This document shows positions 35,936 through 45,738 of a stretch of DNA of 64,000 bases, piece by piece. The first letter of the stretch is position 1, and each line of letters begins with the position of its first letter. Position numbers and translations under genes: made by a program. The DNA is from Aliiruegeria haliotis (GTDB taxonomy: Bacteria; Pseudomonadota; Alphaproteobacteria; Rhodobacterales; Rhodobacteraceae): positions 62,001-126,000 of the forward strand of contig NZ_PVTD01000001.1 of assembly GCF_003003255.1 (NCBI RefSeq), given 5' to 3'. The notes under the pieces are model-generated. The model was not told the DNA's origin. It was given only the letters and a program-made list of their open reading frames with translations, and ran no database searches.

Positions 35936-36211
35936 ATGAGCGTTCTTGTTCTCGGGTGTCTTTGGGTGGTTGCCGCGACAATCGTGGCGCTGCTGCCCAT
36001 GCGGTATCAGTTCATTCCGGGCTTTGCCCTGCTTCTGGCCGCCCCGGTCCTGCTTTGGATGGTTGGGCGGGAGTGGGGCTGGCTGCCGCTTCTTTTGGCG
36101 CTGGCGGCCTTCATTTCGATGTTCCGAAAACCATTGCGATACCTGACGCTCCGGGCGTTGGGACGCAGCCGTGACCAGGCCATGGGCCGCACGCCGGAGG
36201 GCACACCATGA
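35936..36211 (+). CDS. DUF2484 small membrane protein, copy 1
   Basis: A 91-residue protein with three hydrophobic segments: VLVLGCLWVVAATIVALLPM, FALLLAAPVLLWMVG and WLPLLLALAAFISMF, then a basic tail (RKPLRYLTLRALGRSR). It matches the DUF2484 family, found between murC and murB in Rhodobacterales. Function unknown; the location suggests a role in the envelope or divisome. It overlaps the next paralogue by 4 bases (ATGA). Confidence 0.85.
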   Translation: MSVLVLGCLWVVAATIVALLPMRYQFIPGFALLLAAPVLLWMVGREWGWLPLLLALAAFISMFRKPLRYLTLRALGRSRDQAMGRTPEGTP

Positions 36212-36471
36212 GCTATTCCATCGTCCTTGCCTGTCTCTGGGCGCTTGCAGCGACGGTCATTGCCATGATCCCGTCGCGGCGGCGTCACTGGCCCCAGGCC
36301 TACGTCCTGATTGCCATCGGCATCCCGTTGCTGGGCTACGTCACCTACGAGAACGGGCCGTTGGCAGGCCTCGTCGTCTTCGTCGCCGGTGCCTCGATCC
36401 TGCGCTGGCCGTTGATTTATCTCTGGCGATGGGTGAAACGGCAGTTCGGAACCAGTGCATCCAAGCCCTGA
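36208..36471 (+). CDS. DUF2484 small membrane protein, copy 2
   Basis: An 87-residue paralogue of the preceding protein, closer to the DUF2484 consensus: [20 protein letters not shown] at the start, then [20 protein letters not shown] and [17 protein letters not shown]. Three membrane segments. The family is confined to Rhodobacterales as far as I know. Translationally coupled to copy 1 and followed by murB after 10 bases. Confidence 0.9.
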   Translation: MSYSIVLACLWALAATVIAMIPSRRRHWPQAYVLIAIGIPLLGYVTYENGPLAGLVVFVAGASILRWPLIYLWRWVKRQFGTSASKP

Positions 36472-36481
36472 CGGAGGCCCC

Positions 36482-37414
36482 ATGGCGCAGCCCCCCGAGA
36501 TCGAGGTCCGTGGAAAACTGACCCCGAACCGCCCGCTCGACGGGCTGACCTGGCTGCGTGTGGGTGGTCCGGCGGACTGGCTGTTCCAGCCGGCGGACGA
36601 GGCCGATCTTTGCCATTTCCTTTCCGAGCTCGCCCCCGACGTTCCGGTGTTTCCGATGGGGGTGGGGTCCAATCTGATCGTGCGAGATGGTGGCATTCGC
36701 GGCGTGGTGATCCGCCTTGGGCGGAGGTTCAACGCCATCTCCTGCGCCGATGGCATGGTCGTTGCGGGCGCGGCGGCACTTGACTCTATGGTCGCGCGCA
36801 AGGCCGCCGACGCCGGGCTCAACCTGACCTTTCTGCGCACGATCCCGGGAGCGATCGGTGGGGCGGTGCGGATGAATGCGGGCTGCTACGGCAGCTATGT
36901 GGCCGATCACCTTGTCGATGCCGTCGCGGTGAGCCGCACGGGCGAGGTGGTGACCCTCGACGCCGGGGCGCTCGCCTTCGCCTACAGGTCGACCCAGCTG
37001 CCGCCGGGCTGGGTGCTGACACGGGCGCGGTTTCACGCAGAACCCGGAGTGCCGGAAGAGCTTCACGCGACCATGGAGGCCCAGCTTTCAAGGCGCGACG
37101 CGACCCAGCCGACGAAGGACCGCTCCGCGGGTTCCACCTTCCGCAATCCTGCCGGGTTCAGCTCCACGGGACGTGACGATGATACGCACGAATTGAAGGC
37201 CTGGAAGGTCATTGACGAAGCGGGCATGCGGGGGGCGCGGCTCGGCGGCGCGCAGATGTCGGAGAGGCACTCGAACTTCCTTCTGAACGCCGATCACGCA
37301 ACCGCCCGGGACCTTGAAGGATTGGGGGAACTGGTCAGGAAAAAGGTTTACCAGAACAGCGGAATACAGCTAGAGTGGGAAATCATGAGGGTCGGTGAAC
37401 CGGCCCCGGAATGA
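36482..37414 (+). CDS. murB: UDP-N-acetylenolpyruvoylglucosamine reductase MurB
   Basis: A 310-residue FAD enzyme that reduces UDP-GlcNAc-enolpyruvate to UDP-MurNAc with NADPH. FAD-binding [17 protein letters not shown] (near residue 60), [18 protein letters not shown] near residue 125, and the catalytic serine in [13 protein letters not shown] near residue 215. Type I MurB by length and pattern. Start ATG 36482 has GGAGG 4 bases upstream. An AT-richer 98-base gap follows before ddl. Confidence 0.97.
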   Translation: MAQPPEIEVRGKLTPNRPLDGLTWLRVGGPADWLFQPADEADLCHFLSELAPDVPVFPMGVGSNLIVRDGGIRGVVIRLGRRFNAISCADGMVVAGAAALDSMVARKAADAGLNLTFLRTIPGAIGGAVRMNAGCYGSYVADHLVDAVAVSRTGEVVTLDAGALAFAYRSTQLPPGWVLTRARFHAEPGVPEELHATMEAQLSRRDATQPTKDRSAGSTFRNPAGFSSTGRDDDTHELKAWKVIDEAGMRGARLGGAQMSERHSNFLLNADHATARDLEGLGELVRKKVYQNSGIQLEWEIMRVGEPAPE

Positions 37415-37512
37415 AACCGGCCGGAAAAGGTCGGAGCAGCGGGCAGTGAAATCATACAAATAACAGATTTCACTCGATAAAAGGGCCAAAAGGCCCAGTG
37501 AATGAGGCGGGC

Positions 37513-38427
37513 ATGTCGAGCAGGACAGCCCCGAAAGTGGCGGTCCTCCTGGGAGGGCCATCGGCGGAACGCGAGGTGTCGCTGTCCACCGGTCGTGAAT
37601 GCGCGGCCGCGTTGCGGGGCGAAGGTTTTGAAGTGGTGGAGCTGGACGCGGGTCCGGATCTTGCGGCGCGCCTCGTCGAGGTCGCGCCCGACGTCGTTTT
37701 CAATGCGCTTCACGGTCGTTGGGGCGAGGATGGCTGCGTCCAGGGCATGCTGGAGTGGCTGCGCATCCCCTACACCCATTCCGGGGTCCTGGCCTCGGCG
37801 CTGGCGCTGGACAAGCAGCGCTCCAAGGAGGCGTTCAAGGCCGCCGGTCTGCCAGTGGTGGAAAGCCTGCTGGCCGGGGCCGACGAGGTGCGCGCGCGGC
37901 ATGTGATGGCGCCGCCCTACGTGGTGAAGCCGAACAACGAGGGGTCCTCTGTCGGCGTCTACCTTGTCCATGAGGCCGCCAATGGTCCGCCGCAGCTTGA
38001 TGCGACCATGCCCGACGTGGTGATGGTCGAGGCTTTCGCGCCGGGCCGGGAGATGACGACGACCGTGATGGGCGACCGCGCCCTGACCGTGACCGACATC
38101 ATCACGGATGGCTGGTACGACTACGATGCCAAGTACAAGCCCGGAGGCTCCCGCCACGAGGTTCCCGCCAACGTCCCGCAGCAGATCTTCGATGCCTGCA
38201 TGGAATATGCGCTGCGGGCCCATGTGGCGCTCGGGTGCCGTGGGATCTCCCGCACCGATTTCCGCTGGGACGAGGCGCGCGGGCTCGACGGGTTGATCCT
38301 GCTGGAAACCAACACCCAGCCCGGGATGACGCCCACATCGCTCAGTCCCGAGCAGGCAGCGCATTGTGGAATCGACTTCGGGGCGTTCTGCCGCTGGATC
38401 GTGGAGGATGCCTCGTGCGACAGGTAG
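37513..38427 (+). CDS. ddl: D-alanine:D-alanine ligase Ddl
   Basis: A 304-residue ATP-grasp ligase making D-Ala-D-Ala for MurF. N-terminal VAVLLGGPSAEREVSLSTGR, substrate loop FNALHGRWGEDGCVQGML, ATP-grasp VVKPNNEGSSVGVYLV, and metal-binding LLETNTQPGMTPTSL at the C-terminus. ATG 37513 with GAGG 5 bases upstream gives the usual N-terminus; a GTG at 37498 is the alternative. The end overlaps the ftsQ start by 13 bases if ftsQ begins at its GTG. Confidence 0.96.
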   Translation: MSSRTAPKVAVLLGGPSAEREVSLSTGRECAAALRGEGFEVVELDAGPDLAARLVEVAPDVVFNALHGRWGEDGCVQGMLEWLRIPYTHSGVLASALALDKQRSKEAFKAAGLPVVESLLAGADEVRARHVMAPPYVVKPNNEGSSVGVYLVHEAANGPPQLDATMPDVVMVEAFAPGREMTTTVMGDRALTVTDIITDGWYDYDAKYKPGGSRHEVPANVPQQIFDACMEYALRAHVALGCRGISRTDFRWDEARGLDGLILLETNTQPGMTPTSLSPEQAAHCGIDFGAFCRWIVEDASCDR

Positions 38428-39314
38428 CCCACGATATGGCGGCGACCGTGCCGGTGAAGGTGCACGATCCTGCGCCCTCGCGCTGGTCCTATCGGTTGCA
38501 CAGGCTTTGGTTGACGCCGGTTTATCGCCGCGCCCTGCGGATCGGCGTACCGCTGGCGATCACGGCGGCCTCGGTGTTCTGGTACATCTCTGATGCGGAT
38601 CGCATGGCGCAGATCACCGACACTTTTGCCGAAGCGCAGCGCGCCATCGAGGAACGCCCCGAGTTCATGGTCAGGATGATGTCCATCGAGGGGGCTTCGG
38701 AAGAGCTCTCCGAAGCGGTGCGGGACGAACTGTCGGTGCGCTTTCCGATCTCCTCATTCGATATGGATCTCGACGCGATGCGGCTGAAGGTCGAAGCCTT
38801 CAATGCCGTCGCCGATGCCCGCCTGCGCGTGCGCCCCGGCGGTGTGCTGGCGGTCGAGATCGAAGAGCGCGTCCCGGCCGTGATCTGGCGGCACGGGCAG
38901 GGATTGGGCTTGCTGGACGCGACCGGGCACATGGTTGCCGGCACGACCGAGCGTGGCGACTGGCCCGACCTGCCGCTGGTGGCGGGCGAGGACGCGGAGG
39001 AAGCCATACCAGAGGCCCTGGCCCTGCTGGAAGCCGCCGGTCCGATCGAGGAGCGTGTCCGGGGGCTCGTCCGTATGGGGGGGCGCCGTTGGGACGTCGT
39101 TCTGGACCGCAACCAGCGACTGCTTCTGCCGGAAGAGAATTCAGTGGCCGCGCTGGAGCGGCTCATCGCGCTCGACAAGGCCCGCAAGATGCTGGAGCGC
39201 GACATCACCATCGTCGATTTCCGCAATCCGCGCCGGCTGACGGTGCGGCTCAACACAAACGCAGTCCGTGAACTGCGACGCATAAGAGACATCGAGTCCG
39301 GAGGCAGCCCCTGA
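38415..39314 (+). CDS. ftsQ: Cell division protein FtsQ
   Basis: A 299-residue bitopic divisome protein. Cytoplasmic N-terminus of about 40 residues, one membrane span (IGVPLAITAASVFWYISD), then a POTRA domain (FMVRMMSIEGASEELSEAVR, FPISSFDMDLDAMRLKVE) and the FtsQ beta domain (RVRPGGVLAVEIEERVPAVIW). The GTG at 38415 is preferred because GGAGG lies 7 bases upstream; ATG 38436 is an alternative with a weak site. The stop overlaps the ftsA ATG. Confidence 0.92.
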   Translation: MRQVAHDMAATVPVKVHDPAPSRWSYRLHRLWLTPVYRRALRIGVPLAITAASVFWYISDADRMAQITDTFAEAQRAIEERPEFMVRMMSIEGASEELSEAVRDELSVRFPISSFDMDLDAMRLKVEAFNAVADARLRVRPGGVLAVEIEERVPAVIWRHGQGLGLLDATGHMVAGTTERGDWPDLPLVAGEDAEEAIPEALALLEAAGPIEERVRGLVRMGGRRWDVVLDRNQRLLLPEENSVAALERLIALDKARKMLERDITIVDFRNPRRLTVRLNTNAVRELRRIRDIESGGSP

Positions 39315-40648
39315 TGACAGACCTGTATCAGTCCCAACGCACCATGCGACGGATGCGCAAACAGGCCATGGACCGTGGCGTAATCGCGATCCTGGATGTG
39401 GGGACATCGAAGATTGCCTGCCTGGTGCTGAGGTTCGACGGGTCGGACCGGTTCCGGGGAACCGAAGGGGTTGGCTCGCTGGCCGGTCAGTCGAGTTTCC
39501 GTGTCATAGGTGCGGCGACGACCCGGTCGCGCGGCGTGACTTTCGGTGAGATCGACGCCATGCAGGAGACCGAGCGGGCCATCCGGACCGCGGTTCAGGC
39601 GGCACAGAAAATGGCCGGGGTCCGGGTCGATCACGTGATCGCCTGCTTCTCGGGCGCACGGCCAAAGAGCTACGGGCTCGACGGGCGGGTCGATCTTGCC
39701 GACAGCATCGTGAGCGAGGACGACGTGGCGCGCGTGATGGCCGCCTGCGATGTGCCCGACTATGGCGCCGACCGCGAGGTGCTCCATGCCCAGCCGGTGA
39801 ACTTCGCCATCGATCACCGCTCCGGTCTCGGCGATCCACGGGGCCAGATGGGCAACAGCCTGGCTGTGGACATGCATCTGCTGACCGTGGACACGGGGGC
39901 GATCCAGAACCTTCTCTACTGCATCAAGCGGTGCGATCTGGAGATCGCTGGACTTGCCAGTTCGGCCTACGTTTCCGGAGTTTCCGCGCTTGTCGAGGAC
40001 GAGCAGGAACTGGGTGCGGCCTGCGTCGATCTGGGCGGCGGGGCCACGGGCCTTTCGGTTTTCATCAAGAAACACATGATTTTCGCCGAGAGCGTGCGCA
40101 TCGGTGGCGATCACATCACGCAGGACATCGCCAAGGGGCTGAAGGTGCCGCTGAACGTGGCGGAGCGGATCAAGACCTTCTACGGCGGCGCCGTGGCAAC
40201 CGGTATGGACGACCGCGAGATGATCGAGATCGGCGGCGACAGCGGTGACTGGGAGCGCGACCGGCGCACCGTCAGCCGGGCCGAGTTGATCGGGATCATG
40301 CGGCCAAGGATCGAGGAGATCCTCGAGGAGGTGCGGGTGCAGCTTGATGCCGCCGGCTTCGATCACCTGCCCGCACAGCAGATCGTGCTGACGGGTGGCG
40401 GCAGCCAGATCCCCGGGCTTGACGGGCTTGCCAGCAAGATGCTCGGCCAGCAGGTGCGGCTTGGGCGGCCCCTGCGGGTGCAGGGCCTGCCGCAAGCGGC
40501 GACCGGGCCGGCGTTCTCGTCCTCGGTCGGTCTGTGTCTCTTTGCGGCGCATCCACAGGATGAATGGTGGGATTTCGAGATCCCCGCGGACAGCTATCCG
40601 GCGCGGTCACTGAAGCGGGCGGTGAAGTGGTTCCGCGACAACTGGTGA
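39314..40648 (+). CDS. ftsA: Cell division protein FtsA
   Basis: A 444-residue actin-like ATPase that tethers FtsZ to the membrane. Phosphate 1 motif AILDVGTSKIACLVL near residue 25; 1C domain between; phosphate 2 region CVDLGGGATGLSVF near residue 237; and ADP-binding LTGGGSQIPGLDGLA near residue 360. The C-terminal end SLKRAVKWFRDNW is an amphipathic membrane-targeting helix. It is the last gene of the tightly packed run; a secreted-protein gene and about 490 bases then intervene before ftsZ. Confidence 0.96.
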   Translation: MTDLYQSQRTMRRMRKQAMDRGVIAILDVGTSKIACLVLRFDGSDRFRGTEGVGSLAGQSSFRVIGAATTRSRGVTFGEIDAMQETERAIRTAVQAAQKMAGVRVDHVIACFSGARPKSYGLDGRVDLADSIVSEDDVARVMAACDVPDYGADREVLHAQPVNFAIDHRSGLGDPRGQMGNSLAVDMHLLTVDTGAIQNLLYCIKRCDLEIAGLASSAYVSGVSALVEDEQELGAACVDLGGGATGLSVFIKKHMIFAESVRIGGDHITQDIAKGLKVPLNVAERIKTFYGGAVATGMDDREMIEIGGDSGDWERDRRTVSRAELIGIMRPRIEEILEEVRVQLDAAGFDHLPAQQIVLTGGGSQIPGLDGLASKMLGQQVRLGRPLRVQGLPQAATGPAFSSSVGLCLFAAHPQDEWWDFEIPADSYPARSLKRAVKWFRDNW

Positions 40649-40760
40649 AGAATTGCCGCCAATTTGTCGAAATTCTGCTCGGATTGCAGGTTTGGATGCC
40701 AGAATTCCGGTCGCGGGGCGGCGAGCGAGTTCGCCAAGTGGGTAATTTGGGGTGTGTCGT

Positions 40761-41360
40761 ATGAAGAAACTGTTCTGGATTGCCCTGGCGATTGGCATGC
40801 CCTTCGCCGCGAATGCGGCCACCGTGGCGCAAGGGGTGACACTTGCGGGCGATGCTGGTGGCATAGATGCCGCTGGCTCCGATGTTTCCATCGCGGTGGG
40901 TCACCCGGCCTACACGATGGCCGCCATGTCGTTGCCCACGGAATGGGTTTGGATCGGCAACGCCGAGACCGTCAACTCCGCCAGTTTCGAGTTCACCTTC
41001 GACCTGGCCGGATACGCCGCGTCATCGGCGATACTGAGCGGCGAATGGGCTGTCGACAACCTCGGCGAGATCTTCCTGAACGGCAATCTGGTTGATGGGA
41101 TGATGACGGAGTCTCTCAGGAATTTCCAGGAACTCCACAGTTACGGAACCTCGGAAGCCAGCTACTTCAATGCCGGCGTGAACACGTTGACTTTCAACCT
41201 CTACGATGCAGGGGGACCGGCGGCGTTCCGTGCGACTGCGATCGTGACGGCCGACGTCCAGTCCGGTCCCGCCCCGGTGCCGCTTCCGGCGGGTGCAGTG
41301 CTGATGCTGGGCGGGTTGGGCCTGCTCGGCGCGGCGAGGGCACGGCGCGCGCGGGGCTGA
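40761..41360 (+). CDS. Secreted VPLPA-CTERM-type protein between ftsA and ftsZ
   Basis: A 199-residue exported protein: signal peptide (MKKLFWIALAIGMPFAANA, cleavage before ATV), a beta-rich body, and a C-terminal sorting signal with PVPLPAGAVLMLGGLG, a short hydrophobic span and the basic end ARARRARG. This tripartite tail is the VPLPA-CTERM/PEP-CTERM type recognised by exosortases. No exosortase is in this window. The body contains a galactose-binding-like segment (WAVDNLGEIFLNGNLVDG) seen in many PEP-CTERM proteins. Its place between ftsA and ftsZ is unusual. ATG 40761 is chosen for the signal peptide. Confidence 0.87.
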   Translation: MKKLFWIALAIGMPFAANAATVAQGVTLAGDAGGIDAAGSDVSIAVGHPAYTMAAMSLPTEWVWIGNAETVNSASFEFTFDLAGYAASSAILSGEWAVDNLGEIFLNGNLVDGMMTESLRNFQELHSYGTSEASYFNAGVNTLTFNLYDAGGPAAFRATAIVTADVQSGPAPVPLPAGAVLMLGGLGLLGAARARRARG

Positions 41361-41846
41361 CGCGGACGGTTTCGGGTCCTGTTGCTGGCCTTCCGGCTGC
41401 CTTTCGAAGGCGGGCGGGTGCTGCGGCGTGTGGTCTCCTGTCATGCCCATGAAAAGGCGCTGGATTTCATCTGCAATGGCCGTTAGGCTCCACACACGAT
41501 GCAACCGAAGTCAATTCGGTGCTGGCAGGCCGAGCAGCCGCCCATACAGATCTGGTCCGATGCCGATGAGCCGGCATTTGTCTTGCGTGGACAAGTCTTT
41601 GGCTGCGCGCTGGTATGTGCGCGCCCGCACTCCACAATATGCAGTGAGCTTCGGCAGATAAGCTCCGTTTCTTTCACGAAATTTCCATATTTTGTGGCTT
41701 TTTGGCACTTTTTTCGTGACGCCGCTGCAGCACCCGCGTATGTTTGGGAAAAAGTCGCTCAATAGCCGGGGTCGAACGACCCCAGAATTGTCGGACAGGC
41801 AGCAAACCGCCCGGGGACGGGGCGGCATATAACAGGCGGAGAAACC
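41361..41846. other. Region upstream of ftsZ, AT-richer, no convincing gene
   Basis: 486 bases. The part from about 41640 to 41760 is richer in A and T than its surroundings and probably contains the ftsZ promoter, but no clear -35/-10 or CtrA (TTAA-N7-TTAA) site was found. A 65-codon minus-strand frame (41708-41511) is mentioned under rejected items. Confidence 0.4.
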
Positions 41847-43463
41847 ATGGCATTGAATCTGAGCATGCCCTCGGAACAGGAAGAGCTGAAGCCGCGGATT
41901 ACGGTATTCGGTGTTGGCGGGGCTGGTGGCAACGCGGTCAACAACATGATCGAGAAACAGCTCGAGGGGGTGGAGTTCGTCACCGCGAACACCGATGCCC
42001 AGGCATTGCAGCAAAGCAACGCCATGAGCCGCATCCAGATGGGTGTGAAGGCCACCGAGGGTCTGGGCGCAGGGGCCCGTCCGCAGGTTGGCGCCGCCGC
42101 CGCCGAGGAAACGATCGAGGAGATCGTCGACCATCTGGCTGGCGCACACATGTGTTTCATCACCGCCGGCATGGGCGGCGGCACCGGTACGGGGGCGGCT
42201 CCAATCATTGCGCAGGCCGCGCGTGAGCTGGGCGTTCTGACCGTCGGCGTTGTGACCAAGCCGTTCCAGTTCGAAGGTGCCAAGCGCATGCGGCAGGCCG
42301 AGGAGGGCGTCGAGTCGCTCCAGAAGGTCGTCGACACGCTGATCATCATCCCGAACCAGAACCTGTTCCGGCTCGCCAACGAGAAGACAACCTTCACCGA
42401 AGCCTTCTCGCTGGCCGATGACGTGCTGTACCAAGGCGTGAAGGGTGTGACCGACCTGATGGTACGGCCAGGCCTGATCAACCTCGACTTCGCCGATGTG
42501 CGGTCCGTGATGGACGAAATGGGCAAGGCGATGATGGGCACCGGAGAGGCCGACGGAGAAGATCGCGCCATCCAGGCCGCCGAGAAAGCCATCGCCAACC
42601 CGCTGCTGGACGAGATCAGCCTGCGCGGTGCCAAGGGTGTGCTGATCAATATCACCGGTGGCTACGACCTGACCCTCTTCGAACTCGACGAAGCCGCCAA
42701 CCGCATCCGCGAGGAAGTGGACCCCGAGGCAAATATCATCGTCGGGTCCACTCTCGACACCGAAATGGAAGGCAAAATGCGCGTTTCGGTCGTCGCGACC
42801 GGTATCGATGCCTCCGAGGTCGTGCAGGACATCCCGCGTCCGCAGCGCAGCCTGCGCGAGCCGGTCATGCCTGCTGCGGCCGAAGAGCCGGCCCGGGTGG
42901 CTGAGGCCGAGCCGGTTGCAGCCCCTGTTGCCGCCGAACGCGTGACCGAGGAAGCCGCCGCCGAAGAGCCGGGACTGTTCCCGGGCTTCCCACGGCAGGC
43001 TGAGGCCGATCCCGTCGTCGAAGATACGGCGGAAGACGATCTGCCCGCACCGGCCTACAACCAACCTGCGCCCGAGCCGCTCCGCATGATGGACGCGATG
43101 GAGGAAGAGCCGGGCGAAGCCTATGTCGCTCCGCAGCCGCGCCCGCGTGGGACGCCCAGCCCGGAGGCGCTGCAGCGCCTTCAGGCCGCCGTGAGCAAGG
43201 CGGCGCCGAACAGCGCAGCCGCCCAGCAGCCCTCGCCTGAGGAAATCCCTGCGCAGGAGAAGCGCGGTTTCGGCATCGGCAACCTCATCCACCGCATGTC
43301 GGGCCAGGGCGAGACCCCGGTCCAGCATCCTTCGCGCCAGCAGCCGCCGCAGTTGCGCCAACAGGCCAGCCGCCCGTCGCAGGCGTTCGAGGACGACCCG
43401 GAGATGGATCCGGAACAGGAACGTATCGAGATCCCGGCGTTCCTAAGGCGTCAAGCCAACTGA
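41847..43463 (+). CDS. ftsZ: Cell division protein FtsZ
   Basis: A 538-residue tubulin-like GTPase that forms the Z ring. [15 protein letters not shown] near residue 17, GTP-binding signature [15 protein letters not shown] near residue 110, and the T7 loop region [11 protein letters not shown] near residue 212. The globular domain ends near residue 320; an alanine/glutamate/proline-rich linker of about 200 residues follows. The C-terminal peptide [12 protein letters not shown] is the conserved site for FtsA and other partners. The long linker is typical for Alphaproteobacteria. A strong terminator follows. Confidence 0.98.
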   Translation: MALNLSMPSEQEELKPRITVFGVGGAGGNAVNNMIEKQLEGVEFVTANTDAQALQQSNAMSRIQMGVKATEGLGAGARPQVGAAAAEETIEEIVDHLAGAHMCFITAGMGGGTGTGAAPIIAQAARELGVLTVGVVTKPFQFEGAKRMRQAEEGVESLQKVVDTLIIIPNQNLFRLANEKTTFTEAFSLADDVLYQGVKGVTDLMVRPGLINLDFADVRSVMDEMGKAMMGTGEADGEDRAIQAAEKAIANPLLDEISLRGAKGVLINITGGYDLTLFELDEAANRIREEVDPEANIIVGSTLDTEMEGKMRVSVVATGIDASEVVQDIPRPQRSLREPVMPAAAEEPARVAEAEPVAAPVAAERVTEEAAAEEPGLFPGFPRQAEADPVVEDTAEDDLPAPAYNQPAPEPLRMMDAMEEEPGEAYVAPQPRPRGTPSPEALQRLQAAVSKAAPNSAAAQQPSPEEIPAQEKRGFGIGNLIHRMSGQGETPVQHPSRQQPPQLRQQASRPSQAFEDDPEMDPEQERIEIPAFLRRQAN

Positions 43464-43486
43464 ACCTTTTTCGACCAACCTCCATT

Positions 43487-43514
43487 GGGGCCAGTCTGAC
43501 TGGCCCCTTTTTTT
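43487..43514 (+). terminator. Rho-independent terminator of ftsZ
   Basis: 8-bp stem GGGGCCAG (43487-43494) / CTGGCCCC (43500-43507), loop TCTGA, then T7. It lies 23 bases after the ftsZ stop. Confidence 0.92.
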
Positions 43515-43684
43515 GTTTTGGGAACAGTGTGTTGTGACGACGTCAAACAGGGGTGGCGACAATCTGCCGATCCCTGAAATGCCATGTTTCACGCGGTTAC
43601 AATGTTTGAATTGAGGTGCAGGCGGTGCGCACGTATCTGCAAGGTGCCGGGACAGCTTCGTCCGGCCAATAGAAAGAGAACACC

Positions 43685-44605
43685 GTGCAAACGACGCTGA
43701 AAACCCCGGTCACTCTTACTGGTGCAGGCCTCCACTCAGGGCGACCGGCGCGCATCACGCTTGCGCCGGCGGCTGCAAATCACGGCATTGTCTTCCGGCG
43801 CACCGACGCCGTCGAGGGCAATCCCGACGTGCCCGCACGGTGGGATGCCACGCAGCATGTTCCGCTGTGCACCCGACTGGTTAACGACGAAGGGGTGAGC
43901 ATCTCGACGGTGGAGCATGTGATGGCGGCGCTGGCCGGTCTGGGTGTGCACAACGCCCTGATCGAGGTTGGCGGACCGGAAGTGCCGATCCTGGACGGCA
44001 GTGCAGCACCCTTCGTGAAGGCGATCCTGAAGGTCGGGTTGCAGCATGACGAGGCCCCCCTGAGAGCGTATCGCGTCCTGAAGCCGGTGGAAGTGGAACA
44101 CGAGGGCGCGGTGGCGCGGCTGGAGCCGGCGGACGGTCTTCACATCGATTTCGAAATCGACTTCTCCGATGCCGCGATCGGGCGTCAGGCACGTTCGCTG
44201 GATATGGCCAACGGGGCTTTCGTGCACCAGCTTTGCGACAGCCGCACCTTCTGCCGCCGTTCGGATGTAGAGGCTATGCGGGCCAACGGTCTGGCCCTCG
44301 GCGGAACGATGGAAAACGCAGTTGTTGTAGATGGCGACGACGTCCTGACCCTCGGCGGCCTGCGGCACCGCGACGAGCCCGTGCGCCACAAGATGCTGGA
44401 CGCGCTCGGCGACCTCGCGCTTGCCGGGGCACCGATTCTCGGCCGCTACACCGGGGTACGTGCCGGACACACGCTGACCAACAAGCTGTTGCGCGCGCTT
44501 TTTGCCACGCCGGGGGCGGTGGAAGTGGTGACATGCGGCGCCGAGGAGCAAAAGCGCCTTCCCGGTGTGGGTGTAAGCCTTGCCGACTTGGACGCAGTGG
44601 CCTGA
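43685..44605 (+). CDS. lpxC: UDP-3-O-acyl-GlcNAc deacetylase LpxC
   Basis: A 306-residue zinc deacetylase, the committed step of lipid A synthesis. LTGAGLHSGRPARITLAPA near residue 10, the first zinc histidine in STVEHVMAALAGLGVHNAL (near residue 79), and the second and third ligands in HKMLDALGDLALAG (near residue 238). A C-terminal GHTLTNKLLRALF is also typical. The start is a GTG at 43685, preceded by AGAAAGAG. It has its own terminator downstream and is separated from ftsZ by a terminator, so it is a single-gene unit. Confidence 0.97.
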   Translation: MQTTLKTPVTLTGAGLHSGRPARITLAPAAANHGIVFRRTDAVEGNPDVPARWDATQHVPLCTRLVNDEGVSISTVEHVMAALAGLGVHNALIEVGGPEVPILDGSAAPFVKAILKVGLQHDEAPLRAYRVLKPVEVEHEGAVARLEPADGLHIDFEIDFSDAAIGRQARSLDMANGAFVHQLCDSRTFCRRSDVEAMRANGLALGGTMENAVVVDGDDVLTLGGLRHRDEPVRHKMLDALGDLALAGAPILGRYTGVRAGHTLTNKLLRALFATPGAVEVVTCGAEEQKRLPGVGVSLADLDAVA

Positions 44606-44629
44606 CAACATCCTCTTGCGAAGTGGATC

Positions 44630-44664
44630 AAATCCGGTGCAGACCCGTTTTGCGCCGGATTTTT
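44630..44664 (+). terminator. Rho-independent terminator of lpxC
   Basis: 11-bp stem AAATCCGGTGC (44630-44640) / GCGCCGGATTT (44652-44662) with one G-U pair, followed by T residues. It lies 24 bases after the lpxC stop. Confidence 0.8.
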
Positions 44665-44737
44665 CTGTGATAGAGGGTGTCAGACCGCATCCCCCAAACG
44701 GCGCGGCGGGCAGGAATTGAGCAAGGGTATCTTAGGA

Positions 44738-45589
44738 ATGGCGGTGCGTGGTGTGACACTCCGGTTGGTCAGCGCTCTGGCAATCGCGGCAGCCCTTGCT
44801 GCCTGTGGAGACCGTTCTGGTGTGGGCGCCAGCCGTGGCGTTCCGTTGGAGCAGTTCACGGCTGAGGAAATCTACAAGCGCGCCGAGTATGACCTGAACA
44901 ATGGTGATCCGGACGACGCGGCAGAACTGTTCGGGGAGATCGAACGGCTCTATCCCTATTCGGAATGGGCCAAACGTGCGTTGATAATGCAAGCGTTCGC
45001 CTATCACACGGATCGCGACTACGAGAATTCGCGCGGATCGGCGCAACGCTACATCGATTTCTATCCGGCGGATGAGGATGCGGCCTATGCGCAGTATCTT
45101 CTCGCGCTCAGCTATTACGACCAGATCGACGAGGTCGGCCGCGACCAGGGTCTGACCTTCCAGGCATTGCAGGCGCTTCGGGAAGTGATCGAGATCTATC
45201 CCGACAGCGAGTATGCCCGCTCGGCGATTCTGAAGTTCGACCTCGCCTTCGACCACCTTGCGGCGAAGGAAATGGAGATTGGCCGGTACTACCTGAAGCG
45301 CGATCACAACACGGCGGCCATCAACCGCTTCCGTGTCGTGGTGGAGGAGTTCCAGACCACCTCGCACACGGCCGAGGCGCTGCACCGGCTGGTGGAAGCC
45401 TACCTGGCCCTTGGCCTCGAAGCCGAGGCGCAGACCGCCGGCGCGATCCTTGCCTATAATTTCCGCGCCACGGACTGGTATCGCGACAGCTACCAGTTGT
45501 TGGTGCAGCGCGGGTTGACCGCGCAGGCGAAGGGCGACAGCTGGCTGCGGCAGGTACATCGCCAGATGATCAAGGGTCAGTGGATCTGA
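44738..45589 (+). CDS. bamD: Outer membrane assembly lipoprotein BamD
   Basis: A 283-residue lipoprotein of the BAM complex that inserts outer-membrane proteins. Signal peptide ends in a lipobox ALAACG (cysteine near residue 23). The mature part has five TPR-like repeats: EEIYKRAEYDLNNGDPDDAA, YPYSEWAKRALIMQAFAYH, DEDAAYAQYLLALSYYDQ, YPDSEYARSAILKFDLA and later TSHTAEALHRLVEAYLALG. ATG 44738 is my choice; a TTG at 44717 is possible but its ribosome site is too close. The motif order matches BamD/ComL. Confidence 0.94.
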   Translation: MAVRGVTLRLVSALAIAAALAACGDRSGVGASRGVPLEQFTAEEIYKRAEYDLNNGDPDDAAELFGEIERLYPYSEWAKRALIMQAFAYHTDRDYENSRGSAQRYIDFYPADEDAAYAQYLLALSYYDQIDEVGRDQGLTFQALQALREVIEIYPDSEYARSAILKFDLAFDHLAAKEMEIGRYYLKRDHNTAAINRFRVVVEEFQTTSHTAEALHRLVEAYLALGLEAEAQTAGAILAYNFRATDWYRDSYQLLVQRGLTAQAKGDSWLRQVHRQMIKGQWI

Positions 45590-45738
45590 TCGGGCAGGGG
45601 CGCCTCGCTGCACCTGCCGCCTGCGGGGGGTATTTCCGGACAGAAGAAGACCCCGGGGGCACTGTCTCTGGTGTTTGGCTTGGGCCCCGTGCAATAGAGG
45701 GCTGAGCGGCGCGGGGTGCGCCTGAGAGGGAGTGGTGG

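Noticed and set aside
41511-41708. A possible 65-residue minus-strand gene upstream of ftsZ (contains AYCGVRARTYQRAAKDLS)
   Set aside because: It looks slightly helix-turn-helix-like, but the start would be a GTG without a ribosome site and there is no supporting context.
41511-43361. A 616-codon frame antisense to ftsZ
   Set aside because: Antisense shadow of ftsZ with no motif.
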